Source of the DNA: Kangiella sp. TOML190
GTDB taxonomy: Bacteria; Pseudomonadota; Gammaproteobacteria; Enterobacterales; Kangiellaceae
Assembly (NCBI RefSeq): GCF_023706045.1
Contig: NZ_BQYL01000001.1
Span: 1,713,501-1,777,500 of the forward strand
Direction: 5' to 3'
DNA: 64,000 nucleotides
Positions within the stretch are counted from its first letter, which is position 1; each line of letters opens with the position of its first letter. Positions 18,154-27,263 of the stretch are shown piece by piece. A program made the translations under genes and the position numbers. The notes beneath the pieces were generated by a model. It had not been told where the DNA came from and did not search any database. It saw nothing but the letters and a program-made list of their open reading frames with translations.

Positions 18154-18876
18154 ATGACTAACGTTCCTAAAGATTCCGCTCCTAACATCATAGTTGCCCT
18201 AGATTTTGCTGATAAAAAGCAAGCGCTAAACTTGGTCGATCAGCTGGATCCAAATTTGGCGGCAGTAAAGGTTGGCAAAGAAATGTTTACACTGTTTGGC
18301 CCCAAGTTTGTGAAAAAATTGGTGAAAAAAGGGTTTAAAGTTTTTTTGGATCTAAAGTTTCACGATATTCCTAACACTGTAGCGAAAGCTTGCCGAGCAG
18401 CCGCTGAGCTTGGTGTTTGGATGACCAATGTGCACGCTTCCGGCGGCGTTAAAATGATGCAAATGGCGCGAGAAGCTATTCAAGAGTATGGCGATGATAA
18501 GCCTTTATTGATTGGCGTGACCATGTTGACCAGTATGGATGAGGCCAATTACCAAAAACTTGGCTATAGCAAATCTTTGGCTGAACAAGTTCAACATTTA
18601 GCAGGACTAACCCAAGAGTCGGGTTTGGATGGGGTGGTTTGTTCGGCTTGGGAAGCACAAAGCTTAAAACAGCAATTTGGCGTTGATTTTAAGTTGGTAA
18701 CTCCGGGCATTCGTCCAGTAGGCTCTGAAGTTGGCGATCAAAGCCGTATCATGACTCCAGCTAAGGCGATTGCAGCGGGCTCAGATTATCTGGTGATAGG
18801 TCGTCCTATTACGCAAGCACAAAATCCGCTAAAAGCCTTGTGCGATATATCTGAAAGCCTAGTAAGCGACTTGTAG
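18154..18876 (+). CDS. pyrF: Orotidine-5'-phosphate decarboxylase
   Basis: 240 residues from ATG 18154. The frame is open back to 17950 inside lapB, but that extension has no family similarity and was rejected. The TIM-barrel enzyme shows the N-terminal strand [12 protein letters not shown], the catalytic lysine/aspartate network in [13 protein letters not shown], and the phosphate-binding end VTPGIRPVG and YLVIGRPIT. It removes CO2 from OMP to make UMP, the last step of de novo pyrimidine synthesis. Confidence 0.96.
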   Translation: MTNVPKDSAPNIIVALDFADKKQALNLVDQLDPNLAAVKVGKEMFTLFGPKFVKKLVKKGFKVFLDLKFHDIPNTVAKACRAAAELGVWMTNVHASGGVKMMQMAREAIQEYGDDKPLLIGVTMLTSMDEANYQKLGYSKSLAEQVQHLAGLTQESGLDGVVCSAWEAQSLKQQFGVDFKLVTPGIRPVGSEVGDQSRIMTPAKAIAAGSDYLVIGRPITQAQNPLKALCDISESLVSDL

Positions 18877-18943
18877 TCCTTTTCTTACCTCTCTAATATA
18901 AATATCGTCTTGAGGACAAACGATATTTATCAAGGAGATCATA

Positions 18944-19252
18944 ATGAAAAAGGTTATTTCAGTTCTTTGTCTGGCGTTGTCACTGTCGATGCCGTTTGTT
19001 AGTAACACTGCTTTAGCAAAAGATAAAGAAATCATTCCCCCAGCTGAAAATTTACTCAGTCGTGTCAATATTAACAAAGCCAGTGCTGAGCAGTTAGCGA
19101 CAAGCTTAAAAGGCGTTGGCCTAAAAAAAGCACAGGCAATAATCGATTACCGTAAGCAGTACGGCGACTTTAAATCGGTCGATGAGTTATCAGCGGTTAA
19201 GGGAATTGGTGAAAAAACGGTACAAAAAAATCGTAGCAAAATTGCGATTTAG
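18944..19252 (+). CDS. ComEA-like helix-hairpin-helix protein, exported
   Basis: 102 residues: a signal peptide to about residue 25 (NTALA) and then a ComEA-type domain, VNINKASAEQLATSLKGVGLKKAQAIIDYRKQ followed by DELSAVKGIGEKTV. This contains two helix-hairpin-helix DNA-binding motifs. Exported proteins of this type bind double-stranded DNA in the periplasm. In competent bacteria they pull DNA through the outer membrane after capture by type IV pili. It stands alone after pyrF with SD AAGGAG. Whether the cell is naturally transformable is unknown. Confidence 0.88.
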   Translation: MKKVISVLCLALSLSMPFVSNTALAKDKEIIPPAENLLSRVNINKASAEQLATSLKGVGLKKAQAIIDYRKQYGDFKSVDELSAVKGIGEKTVQKNRSKIAI

Positions 19253-19291
19253 TCGAACCAATTCTTAATTTGCTTAGTAAAAACAGCCAAA

Positions 19292-19924
19292 TCAATCCGA
19301 TTTGGCTGTATCATCAGCCTTTTTGGCGCCAATGAGTTCACCTAAACCGGGTTGATTAAGGCGGGTTTTTGGCCAGACTAGGCCAAGAATAATGCCTTGT
19401 AGATAGCCAATGATGTGGGATTCTTCGACCACAAAACCGCCGAGCCAAGAGTCGTATTCGGATTTAATCCCAAGAATTTGCGGCGCAAATATTTTCAAGC
19501 CAACTAGCAGTAGTAACAAGCCACTAAGTTTAACTCCGAGTCGTAGTTCGGCCACACAGCAGGCGGCAATAAGCCCATATAATGCTCCAGACATACCCAC
19601 ATATTGGTAAAGTTCCGGCAACCAAAAATGCATGCCAAGGGTATTAGCAAGGTATAAAAATATAAACCATAATACCCAGTCGATAACGGATAAGAGTGGA
19701 CGGAAGATAAGACTGATTAGCCAAAGGCTGGCTAGGTTCATCAGCGTATGCCACAAACTTAAATGCACCAGGTTTGCGCTAAGAAAACGCCAGATTTGAC
19801 CGTCGCCCACCGCTTGGCGTTGATAAGCAAACCATTGGGTTGAAAGGGGCTCTAGTGATAAAAGTGCTAGCACTAATATAGAAATAACGCCCGGCACCCG
19901 GTAGCGTTTGATGAACTCAAGCAT
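19292..19924 (-). CDS. rrtA: Rhombosortase (rhomboid-family intramembrane protease)
   Basis: 210 residues with about six transmembrane helices. The features are those of rhombosortases: HTLMNLASLWL in helix 2, the catalytic serine S112 in VGMSGALYGL, and the catalytic His170 in EESHIIGYLQGI. The WR (LSANLVHLSLWH) segment also fits. Rhombosortases cut and release, or re-anchor, proteins that carry a C-terminal GlyGly-CTERM sorting tail after export. A protein with such a tail is encoded at 43843-45159 in this window. The gene is convergent with the ComEA-like gene (39 bases) and lies downstream of the XRE regulator gene by 17 bases, so it may be co-transcribed with that regulator. Confidence 0.85.
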   Translation of the reverse strand: MLEFIKRYRVPGVISILVLALLSLEPLSTQWFAYQRQAVGDGQIWRFLSANLVHLSLWHTLMNLASLWLISLIFRPLLSVIDWVLWFIFLYLANTLGMHFWLPELYQYVGMSGALYGLIAACCVAELRLGVKLSGLLLLLVGLKIFAPQILGIKSEYDSWLGGFVVEESHIIGYLQGIILGLVWPKTRLNQPGLGELIGAKKADDTAKSD

Positions 19925-19941
19925 ATTTGGATTTGCGATCT

Positions 19942-20364
19942 TTACTTGCTATTAACGGCTTTTAAAGGATTATAGCCTTTTTTATCTTTGTGGTTAGAGT
20001 ATTTCTTTTGGTAAGTTTGGTACTGATTTAATATCAATTCAGCTTTTTGCTTAGAGTTAAGCTCGATACCTTTAGCTTTAGCTAAGCCTTCAACCATGGT
20101 AATGGTCTTTGAAAGAATTTCGATATCTACAATTTGTTGTTGGTCTTGTTGACCGTGATTTTCTTCGCTAAGCGGGATCAAAGATAACCGATGCCCCATG
20201 GCTCGTGCGATACCATCGATCTTATGCATGCCGGGATCGGAAGTTCTGCCTTCTAGAATACGATAGATGGTAGATTGGCTGATATGAGTCTTATTTTGGA
20301 GTGAATAATCGGTTTCACCCAAACTCTTCATTAATGCTTTTAGCTGATCTAGAACACTGCTCAT
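19942..20364 (-). CDS. XRE-family HTH regulator
   Basis: 140 residues. The N-terminal 60 form a Cro/C1-type helix-turn-helix: GETDYSLQNKTHISQSTIYR is followed by ILEGRTSDPGMHKIDGIARA. The C-terminal part is charged and helical with no known domain. Phage-like or autonomous repressors of this kind usually bind short palindromes beside their own promoter. Two near-identical 16-base palindromes lie 20 and 42 bases upstream of the start. The rhombosortase gene follows after 17 bases and may be in the same transcript. No toxin or phage genes adjoin, so this is unlikely to be a toxin-antitoxin or prophage module. Confidence 0.75.
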   Translation of the reverse strand: MSSVLDQLKALMKSLGETDYSLQNKTHISQSTIYRILEGRTSDPGMHKIDGIARAMGHRLSLIPLSEENHGQQDQQQIVDIEILSKTITMVEGLAKAKGIELNSKQKAELILNQYQTYQKKYSNHKDKKGYNPLKAVNSK

Positions 20365-20383
20365 AAATAAATTATTTTAATTT

Positions 20384-20421
20384 AATGCAAATTTGCATTG
20401 AATTTAATGCAAGTTTGCATT
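20384..20421. promoter_or_regulatory. Twin palindromic operators upstream of the XRE gene
   Basis: AATGCAAATTTGCATT (20384-20399) is a perfect palindrome. AATGCAAGTTTGCATT (20406-20421) is the same with one change. Their centres are 22 bases apart, two DNA turns, so two dimers could bind on one face. They lie between the XRE gene and a rightward terminator-bearing region. Binding by the XRE protein is inferred from position. Confidence 0.65.
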
Positions 20422-20585
20422 AATATCGTACTCAACTTCAAGGGAAATTAAAGTAACTGTGACTTAATTCATGTTTTATCACAGTATTTGCAGTAAATAA
20501 AGCATTGATTTTACATTTCCCTTAAACGATTTCCTTCAGCTATATGGTGGGATTTGGGCTAAGTTTAGACTTAGCCCTTTTTTTT
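20398..20585 (+). ncRNA. Possible small RNA unit divergent from the XRE gene
   Basis: On the + strand TTGAAT (20398-20403), 17 bases, TAATAT (20421-20426) could be a promoter with one palindromic operator in its spacer. There is no ORF of note before a strong intrinsic terminator ending at 20585. A transcript of about 150 bases from about 20433 is predicted. The terminator faces rightward only, so it does not serve the leftward DUF4139 gene. No homolog is known to me. Confidence 0.35.
20556..20585 (+). terminator. Strong rightward intrinsic terminator without an upstream gene
   Basis: GGGCTAAGT-TTAG-ACTTAGCCC is a 9-base perfect stem followed by eight T. On the minus strand the stem is not followed by T. 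The nearest + strand gene upstream is more than 1.3 kb away. Confidence 0.85.
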
Positions 20586-20612
20586 GCTCATAAGAAAGAA
20601 CTCAAGCTCGGA

Positions 20613-22133
20613 TCACCACGAATACTTGACTTGGTATTGCACCTTAGTCTCGCCATTGGCTGGAACCTTGACTTTAAAATGAATGTGGCGCGAGTCTTGT
20701 TTAGTAAAACTATGGGAATGGTTAACAATTTTCCAGTTCGACCAGCGATACAAGGTTTCTCTGATAACCACTTCTTGGTCCTTCTCTTTATGATTTTTTA
20801 TTGTGATTTCAAAGGTTTCAGACATTTTCTTGTTATTGGTATCAACCGAATAATTGGTCTGTTTACGCTCGCCTTTTATATCGAAAGCATTGCCCATTTT
20901 GATTAATACTTCCTCATCTTTAGGCGTGTGATCGATAATATCTTCACCGATAAATTCTAATGAACCGTCCGAATCACGCTGGTTCACTCGAATCCGTCCT
21001 GCTGGCAAGGGGATCCCCATACCGCTGGCTTTGTCGTTTTTAAAGCGTAAGTACACATTCACATCATCCTGCGAATGGCGACCATAACCTTGACTGGTAT
21101 TTAAGCCTCCATAGCCGTAAAACTGGCTTGATGCGTCAAAAACCAGCTCTTTATTACAATTTATGTCACTTATGGCTGGAAATAGCTCCAATTGCTTGGT
21201 GGAGTTATTGGGTAAATCAGCCGGACGGCCAAGTGTATAGAGGTGATACTCAAAGAAAGACTTCTCTTCAAAGCCTGCGGAGTCCTCCATCATAGCCTCT
21301 GCGCGCATAGCTTTGCGCATTACGTGCGGTGAAGGTGCGGCTTGCGCACGATTAACATCACCGGCAATCAGTTTAAGTTTAGCTTGTTCAAAACTCGCTC
21401 CCGATTGATTGATGATACTAACCCAGCCACTTAAATCGAGCTTACAGTGGTTTTTACCTTTTTCGCTAAAAATAACGTTGTAATCTGACCACCAAGTCAT
21501 GCCTGCGGTTTGATAGCTTAACTCAATATCCTGCTTGCCGGGACTGTCAGAAAACAAGGACCAGACTAAGGTCGGTTTGGTTCTGAGGCCGCCGGGTAGT
21601 TGCGGGAAGCTGATGTTGTGATAATTATTAATGCTGTGAATGCCACCGCTAGAGTCTTTGATCACCAAGCCTCCATCGGCGCTGATCAACTCGCCAGTTT
21701 TTTTATGTATTTGATCACCAATTAATTGTTCGACGGTAATCACTTGTCCTAAATAGCGCTGCAATAATTTTTGCTGACTGACCAAATCAAACTGATAGTT
21801 CTGCTCTAACACTCGCGCATCTTTATCGTCTTGCGAGCGAAATTGAACGGTAGTTGGATCGAGCAAGGCCGCAACGTCAGATACTTCGAGCTGATTGACA
21901 CCACGCGCGATATTGTATTGGCGAGTGGATTTAATCATGGCGTAACCGGGTACATTGTAGCGCCCGCGATGTTGACCAGGCACGGGCCGATAAATGTCCG
22001 GTGAAATAGAGCCTGGTTGGGCGCTGGAATAAATGGTGATGGCTTCTTGTTCTTTGGCCATGGCAACTCCTGTCGAGAAAATGGTTGAACCTAATGCGCT
22101 AGCAACGGCTAAGGAGAGGATTTGTTTTTTCAT
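20613..22133 (-). CDS. DUF4139 domain protein, exported
   Basis: 506 residues with a signal peptide (hydrophobic to about residue 26, ending VAMA). The C-terminal two thirds match the DUF4139 pattern: a segment where LPNNSTKQLELFP is followed by FKNDKASGMGIPLPAGRIRV, VLIKMGNAFDI and ETLYRWSNW. DUF4139 proteins are mostly beta-sheet; their biochemical role is not established. In Proteobacteria they are usually exported, as here. The start is supported by AAGG upstream. The gene is monocistronic, between the small RNA candidate and the hut-linked hydrolase. Confidence 0.75.
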   Translation of the reverse strand: MKKQILSLAVASALGSTIFSTGVAMAKEQEAITIYSSAQPGSISPDIYRPVPGQHRGRYNVPGYAMIKSTRQYNIARGVNQLEVSDVAALLDPTTVQFRSQDDKDARVLEQNYQFDLVSQQKLLQRYLGQVITVEQLIGDQIHKKTGELISADGGLVIKDSSGGIHSINNYHNISFPQLPGGLRTKPTLVWSLFSDSPGKQDIELSYQTAGMTWWSDYNVIFSEKGKNHCKLDLSGWVSIINQSGASFEQAKLKLIAGDVNRAQAAPSPHVMRKAMRAEAMMEDSAGFEEKSFFEYHLYTLGRPADLPNNSTKQLELFPAISDINCNKELVFDASSQFYGYGGLNTSQGYGRHSQDDVNVYLRFKNDKASGMGIPLPAGRIRVNQRDSDGSLEFIGEDIIDHTPKDEEVLIKMGNAFDIKGERKQTNYSVDTNNKKMSETFEITIKNHKEKDQEVVIRETLYRWSNWKIVNHSHSFTKQDSRHIHFKVKVPANGETKVQYQVKYSW

Positions 22134-22234
22134 TCTACGAATACCTTGTGATTAATCTTGTCCCTACTAAACGTCAGACTAACTGAAAAGGGTTAATTGA
22201 GCAAAATTGAGGTATGGAATTTCGCGGAAACAGA

Positions 22235-23107
22235 TTAATCAGCTAATACTTTGATCACAGTGTCTGCCCATAATTGAGGCGCTTCAAGCATGGGGAAATG
22301 ACCTATATTTTTGAGCCAAGTCAGTTGCGAGTTTTGGGTTTCCTGGTTAATGGTTATGGCCATTTGCGAAACTGCAATCGGATCTTTATCTGGCCAGATA
22401 ATTGCCATGGGCAATGGTGTTTGCTGCAAGGCACCGATCCAGCGATCCCAAAATTGTTGCCGCTCGAAAGTGTAGCGACTGATTTTTGCCAAGACTTTTT
22501 TACCTTGGTTAAAGGTCATCATCTGCCAAATCGCATCAATTTCCTGAACGCTTAACTGGCTTGGCTCAACAAAAATTTTTCGTAAGTTTTTTTGCAGAGT
22601 AAATTTCGAAGAAAGGCGCGCAATTAAAGGTCCAACTGGGCTTCGTAATAATTTTTGCATCAGTAATAGCTGGGCTAATTCAATGTGCATCGAGCCATTG
22701 CAAAGAGCTATCTTTTTGATACTAATGGGAAACTTGCCAGCATTGTCTCTGGCTAGGATCTCGGTTAAAACACTGGTTCCATAATCGTGAGCGAGCACGA
22801 AAGATTCGCTTATATTGAGTTGTTGCCAGAGTTGTTGTGCAATATCCGTTTGCTCAAATAAAGAGTAGCTATAATTTTTGGGTTTATCGGAAAAGCCGAA
22901 ACCCAAATGATCATGAATAATGACCCGAAAATGCTGCCTTAGAAAAGGCAGAGCTTTCCAGTAATCGTAAGACGAGGTGGGAAAGCCATGCAAAATGCAC
23001 AAGTTGGGTAAGCCGGATCCATTACTGGGATCGGTATCAATGACAAATAGCCGATGCCCATTAACCGTATGGTAACTACCTAGCTCGAACCAAGCTTGCG
23101 CATCCAT
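22235..23107 (-). CDS. Alpha/beta hydrolase with an Asp nucleophile, in the hut operon
   Basis: 290 residues. The oxyanion block LHGFPTSSYDYW (39-50) and the nucleophile elbow AHDYGTS, with D108 as nucleophile, place it with epoxide hydrolase and haloalkane dehalogenase relatives (MEST-like) rather than Ser esterases. The charge relay is completed by an acid in WPDKDP and His in NIGHFPMLEAP. It starts 4 bases after the hutH stop, so it is likely part of the hutC-hutU-hutH transcript. No step of histidine breakdown needs such an enzyme, so its substrate is unknown. There is no signal peptide. Confidence 0.8.
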   Translation of the reverse strand: MDAQAWFELGSYHTVNGHRLFVIDTDPSNGSGLPNLCILHGFPTSSYDYWKALPFLRQHFRVIIHDHLGFGFSDKPKNYSYSLFEQTDIAQQLWQQLNISESFVLAHDYGTSVLTEILARDNAGKFPISIKKIALCNGSMHIELAQLLLMQKLLRSPVGPLIARLSSKFTLQKNLRKIFVEPSQLSVQEIDAIWQMMTFNQGKKVLAKISRYTFERQQFWDRWIGALQQTPLPMAIIWPDKDPIAVSQMAITINQETQNSQLTWLKNIGHFPMLEAPQLWADTVIKVLAD

Positions 23108-23111
23108 TGAG

Positions 23112-24659
23112 TTAGACTAAGCTTGGAAGCTCGACTTCCTTAGCTAGCTGATTAAAGACGCCGGATTGAATCAGCTTTTGCACAGCTTGAATATCGGGAC
23201 CAAAATGGCGATCCTTTTCGTAGTAGGGCACTTGCTCGCGAATGGCATCGTAGGCTGTTTGCAAGGCTTTTGAGGTTTTATGCGGCGCTCTAAAATCAAT
23301 CCCTTGGGCTGCGGCAAGTAGCTCTACTGCAATCACGCCGGCAGTGTTGAAGTTCATATCTTTTAAACGACGCGCGGCAAAGGTTGCCATGGATACGTGA
23401 TCTTCTTGGTTTGCCGATGTTGGCAAACTATCAACAGAAGCAGGGTGCGCTAAAGTCTTATTTTCAGAAGCTAAAGCTGCAGCGGTTACTTGGGCAATCA
23501 TAAAGCCAGAATTAACGCCAGAATCTTGCACCAAGAAAGCCGGCAAGCCGCTTAAATGTTTGTCCAACATTAAAGCAATTCGGCGCTCGACTATAGCGCC
23601 CACTTCCGAAATCACAATCGCCAACAAATCAGAAGAGATGGCAACGGGCTCGGCGTGAAAGTTACCGCCGGAAATAATATCGCCTATCTCTTTTGGATCA
23701 GGAGCAGGAAAAACCAGCGGGTTATCGGAGACGGCATTGGCTTCGGTTAATAGCACTGAAGCGGCGAAGCGCATATGGTCAAGTGCTGCTCCCATAACTT
23801 GTGGCTGGCAGCGTAAAGAATAAGGATCTTGCACCTTATCGCATTCGGCGTGAGATGAATTAATCTCTGAATCTTTTACTAGGTTTAATAAATTTAGCGC
23901 CACTTGTTGTTGTCCTTTGTGACCACGCACTTGATGGATCCGCGCATCAAAAGGCGCAGTCGATCCTAAAATTGCATCGATCGATAGGGCGCCCGCGACA
24001 ATCGCTGCGGCAAAATTATTTTCAGCGCCAAATAAACCCGCCAAAGCTAAAGCCGTGGAGCATTGAGTTCCGTTCAGTAAGGCTAACCCTTCTTTGGCGG
24101 CTAGGGTTAGTGGTTCAAGACCGGCAATTTTTAAACCTTCAACTGCGGACATGATTTTGCCTTGATGGCGAACTTCGCCGACACCAATTAAAGTACAGCT
24201 CATATGGGCCAATGGTGCTAAATCACCAGAAGCGCCCACCGAACCTTTTTCGGGAATACAAGGATACACTTGACGGTTAACGAGGCTAATCAGCGCATCG
24301 ACAGTTTCGCGCTTAACACCCGAATGGCCTTGCGAAAGGCTGGAAAGCTTAAGCACCATTAATAGGCGCACAATATTATCATCCAACAAGTCGCCAACAC
24401 CGGCAGCGTGCGACAGCACTAAGGATTTTTGCAGCAGCTCCAATTTTTCTTTGGGAATTCGAGTCGAGGCCAGTAAACCAAAGCCGGTATTGATACCATA
24501 AACGGTTTGGTTATTGTCGATCACGTCCGCAACGGTTTTTGCGGCGCGATCGATAACTGGATAAAAGTCAGCGTTTAGTTCAATGCTGACTGGCGCTTGA
24601 TAAATCGCGCGGCAATCGGCAAGGGATAATTCGCCTGGAGTTAAAGTAAAATGATTCAT
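23112..24659 (-). CDS. hutH: Histidine ammonia-lyase
   Basis: 515 residues from the ATG at 24659, chosen because GGAG lies 8 bases upstream and [13 protein letters not shown] aligns with known HutH starts. An earlier ATG at 24674 overlaps the hutU stop. The self-forming MIO prosthetic group comes from A143-S144-G145 in [22 protein letters not shown] near residue 54 and the active-site region [15 protein letters not shown] are also present. It removes ammonia from histidine to give urocanate, the first step of the pathway. It lies directly after hutU in the hutC-hutU-hutH unit. Confidence 0.97.
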   Translation of the reverse strand: MNHFTLTPGELSLADCRAIYQAPVSIELNADFYPVIDRAAKTVADVIDNNQTVYGINTGFGLLASTRIPKEKLELLQKSLVLSHAAGVGDLLDDNIVRLLMVLKLSSLSQGHSGVKRETVDALISLVNRQVYPCIPEKGSVGASGDLAPLAHMSCTLIGVGEVRHQGKIMSAVEGLKIAGLEPLTLAAKEGLALLNGTQCSTALALAGLFGAENNFAAAIVAGALSIDAILGSTAPFDARIHQVRGHKGQQQVALNLLNLVKDSEINSSHAECDKVQDPYSLRCQPQVMGAALDHMRFAASVLLTEANAVSDNPLVFPAPDPKEIGDIISGGNFHAEPVAISSDLLAIVISEVGAIVERRIALMLDKHLSGLPAFLVQDSGVNSGFMIAQVTAAALASENKTLAHPASVDSLPTSANQEDHVSMATFAARRLKDMNFNTAGVIAVELLAAAQGIDFRAPHKTSKALQTAYDAIREQVPYYEKDRHFGPDIQAVQKLIQSGVFNQLAKEVELPSLV

Positions 24660-24673
24660 AGTTTTAATCTCCA

Positions 24674-26359
24674 TTAGTCGTTTAACATCGGTAAGTGCAG
24701 GCCTTGTTCTTTGGCACACTCTTTTGCAATTTCGTAACCAGCATCGGCGTGACGCATCACACCAGTTGCAGGATCGTTAAATAATACCCGTTCAATACGC
24801 TTATCGGCCGCTTCGGAGCCGTCACAGCAAATCACTACACCAGAGTGTTGCGAAAAGCCCATACCAACGCCGCCGCCATGGTGCAAAGAAACCCAAGTAG
24901 CACCGCCGGCCACGTTTAGCATGGCGTTTAGTAGCGGCCAATCGGAAACTGCATCAGAGCCGTCCATCATGCTTTCGGTTTCGCGGTTAGGGCTGGACAC
25001 TGAGCCAGAATCTAAATGATCGCGACCAATCACGACAGGTGCTGTTAACTCGCCATTACGCACCATTTCATTAAAAGCTAAACCCAGTTTATGCCGCAGG
25101 CCCAAACCCACCCAACAAATACGTGCCGGCAAGCCTTGGAAACTGATGCGCTCTTTTGCCATATCGAGCCAATTGTGCAGGTGTGGATCGTCAGCGATAA
25201 TTTCTTTGACCTTTTGATCGGTTTTATAAATATCTTCTGGATCGCCTGACAAGGCCGCCCAACGGAAGGGACCAATACCACGACAAAATAGTGGGCGAAT
25301 GTAGGCTGGTACAAAGCCTGGGAAATCAAAAGCGTTTTCCACGCCTTCCTCAAGCGCCATCTGACGAATGTTATTGCCGTAATCCACTGTTGGAATGCCA
25401 TCGTGCCAAAAATCCAGCATTGCTTGCACCTGTAGCGCCATGGACTTTTTCGACTCTTGGGTGACTAGCTCTGGGTTTGACTTGGCTTTGTCGCGCCACT
25501 CATCCATCGTCCAGCCGACGGGCAAGTAACCATTAACGGGATCGTGCGCCGAGGTTTGATCGGTAACCAGATCCGGTTTGATACCGCGTTTATGCAGTTC
25601 TGGGAAAATTTCCGCTGCGTTACCCAATAGACCAATGGAAATCGCTTCGCCCTTTTCTAAGGCTTCATTAAGCATGGCCATGGCTTCATCAATCGATGTA
25701 GCTTTTTTATCCACATAACGGGTACGCATTCTAAAGTCGATACGGGTTTCGTCACACTCCACCGCAATCATGCAGTAACCCGCCATAGTTGCGGCCAAAG
25801 GTTGTGCGCCACCCATACCACCAAGGCCACCAGTTAGGATCCATTTGCCTTTAGTGTCGCCATTGAAATGTTGACGACCAGCTTCGACAAAGGTTTCGTA
25901 AGTGCCTTGCACAATGCCTTGTGAGCCGATATAAATCCAAGAGCCCGCGGTCATTTGGCCATACATCATCAAGCCTTTTTTATCGAGCTCATTAAAGTGT
26001 TCCCAATTAGCCCAATGTGGAACTAGATTGGAATTAGCGATCAAAACCCGCGGCGCATCGGCATGAGTTTTAAAAACGCCAACCGGTTTGCCCGATTGTA
26101 CCAATAAGGTTTCGTCATCGTTTAATTGCTTTAAGCTTTCCACAATCTTGTCATAAGATTCCCAATTGCGCGCAGCGCGACCAATACCACCATATACCAC
26201 CAATCCTTGCGGATGTTCGGCAACCTCAGGATCAAGATTGTTCATTAGCATTCGTAACGGCGCTTCGGTCAGCCAAGATTTGGCATTTAATTGGCTACCA
26301 GTTGGCGCATGGATCACGCGGCTGGCATCGAACCTTGGATCATTAGAATAAGACGACAT
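24674..26359 (-). CDS. hutU: Urocanate hydratase
   Basis: 561 residues, the typical length. The N-terminus ([20 protein letters not shown]) and NAD-binding region ([22 protein letters not shown]) are family hallmarks, as is the active-site cysteine block [30 protein letters not shown] near the C-terminus. It uses bound NAD+ as an electrophile to hydrate urocanate to imidazolonepropionate. It lies 36 bases after hutC and next to hutH. SD AGGAA precedes the ATG. Confidence 0.98.
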   Translation of the reverse strand: MSSYSNDPRFDASRVIHAPTGSQLNAKSWLTEAPLRMLMNNLDPEVAEHPQGLVVYGGIGRAARNWESYDKIVESLKQLNDDETLLVQSGKPVGVFKTHADAPRVLIANSNLVPHWANWEHFNELDKKGLMMYGQMTAGSWIYIGSQGIVQGTYETFVEAGRQHFNGDTKGKWILTGGLGGMGGAQPLAATMAGYCMIAVECDETRIDFRMRTRYVDKKATSIDEAMAMLNEALEKGEAISIGLLGNAAEIFPELHKRGIKPDLVTDQTSAHDPVNGYLPVGWTMDEWRDKAKSNPELVTQESKKSMALQVQAMLDFWHDGIPTVDYGNNIRQMALEEGVENAFDFPGFVPAYIRPLFCRGIGPFRWAALSGDPEDIYKTDQKVKEIIADDPHLHNWLDMAKERISFQGLPARICWVGLGLRHKLGLAFNEMVRNGELTAPVVIGRDHLDSGSVSSPNRETESMMDGSDAVSDWPLLNAMLNVAGGATWVSLHHGGGVGMGFSQHSGVVICCDGSEAADKRIERVLFNDPATGVMRHADAGYEIAKECAKEQGLHLPMLND

Positions 26360-26395
26360 GGATTTTCCTCTAGTTATCTTTTTTAAACCGAATTT

Positions 26396-27124
26396 CTATA
26401 ATTCAGTTAATTGGTGTTGGGTTTTAAAGCGGCCGGTTAGACTAAAGCGACTGGCCGGATGATACAGTTGGCAGAAACTGACTAAAATATTTTCTGACCA
26501 AGTAATTCTGTCGATACAAAGCACTGGCTCTAACTCTTGTAGCTTCAAAGTCACTTTCATAAAAGGATCGGCTTCTTTTGCTTGGATTTCATGTTCTGCT
26601 TCCGTGAGCGGCGCGACTTTTGATAAATACACATTCGGAGTAATGCTTTTATAATCTTGATTTAAGTACTCAGGCGCAGCGTTTGGGTTAACGTAGCGCT
26701 GTTCGATTTGGATCGGTTTAGCATTTTCTTTATGCACCATGATCGAGTGAAATACTTGCTGACCTTCTTCTAAAGCAAAGCGATTGAGCAGGTGAGGAGG
26801 GCAGACCTCTTTTTGTAGCAGCAGCAGCTCATTCGAATATTCTGCACCACGGTTTTGAATTTCTTCAGCGATATTGCGAATTTCCAATAATGGTGAATGC
26901 AGTTTTTTCGGCGCAACAAAGGTTCCGCGGCCTTGGACTCGATATAAGACACCTTCTTCGGTCAATTCATCTAAAGCCCGACGGGCGGTCATGCGACTAA
27001 CTTTGCACATATCAACCAATTCGTTTTCTGAGGGTACTCGCTTATGCTCTTTCCATTGTTTGCCCGCAATACCTTTACGAATAAAATCTTTAACGACTTG
27101 ATAACGAGGTTCTTCTTGGCCCAT
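26396..27124 (-). CDS. hutC: Histidine utilisation repressor HutC (GntR family)
   Basis: 242 residues. The N-terminal winged helix has the GntR pattern (RVPSENELVDMCKVSRMTARRALDELTEEGVLYRVQGRGTFV, residues 33-75), and the C-terminal UTRA effector domain binds urocanate in known HutC proteins. Urocanate releases HutC from DNA and turns on the hut genes. It is the first gene of the leftward unit hutC-hutU-hutH-hydrolase, so it controls its own transcript. A perfect palindrome of the HutC type lies 73 bases before the start codon. Confidence 0.95.
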   Translation of the reverse strand: MGQEEPRYQVVKDFIRKGIAGKQWKEHKRVPSENELVDMCKVSRMTARRALDELTEEGVLYRVQGRGTFVAPKKLHSPLLEIRNIAEEIQNRGAEYSNELLLLQKEVCPPHLLNRFALEEGQQVFHSIMVHKENAKPIQIEQRYVNPNAAPEYLNQDYKSITPNVYLSKVAPLTEAEHEIQAKEADPFMKVTLKLQELEPVLCIDRITWSENILVSFCQLYHPASRFSLTGRFKTQHQLTEL

Positions 27125-27196
27125 TTAGCTTAAAATCCTCAGTGCTGCAATCCCAGTACGAATCGATTGGTAATGCTGGTGAATTGATGTAAACTA

Positions 27197-27212
27197 GGTT
27201 GTATATACAACC
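27197..27212. promoter_or_regulatory. HutC operator
   Basis: GGTTGTATATACAACC is a perfect 16-base palindrome whose core TTGTATATACAA matches the known HutC-type site. It lies between divergent hutC and hutG and overlaps the candidate -10 regions on both strands. TTGATG at 27184 serves the rightward side, and TTGATT about 17 bases beyond the site serves the leftward side. One site could repress both units. Confidence 0.85.
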
Positions 27213-27263
27213 AAAAATAACACTAAAAATCAAGCAAAATCGAATTAGTGAGGCTTATGGTCG

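Noticed and set aside
19942..20364. Toxin-antitoxin or prophage repressor module
   Set aside because: No toxin, integrase or phage gene adjoins; the neighbours are a rhombosortase and a DUF4139 gene.
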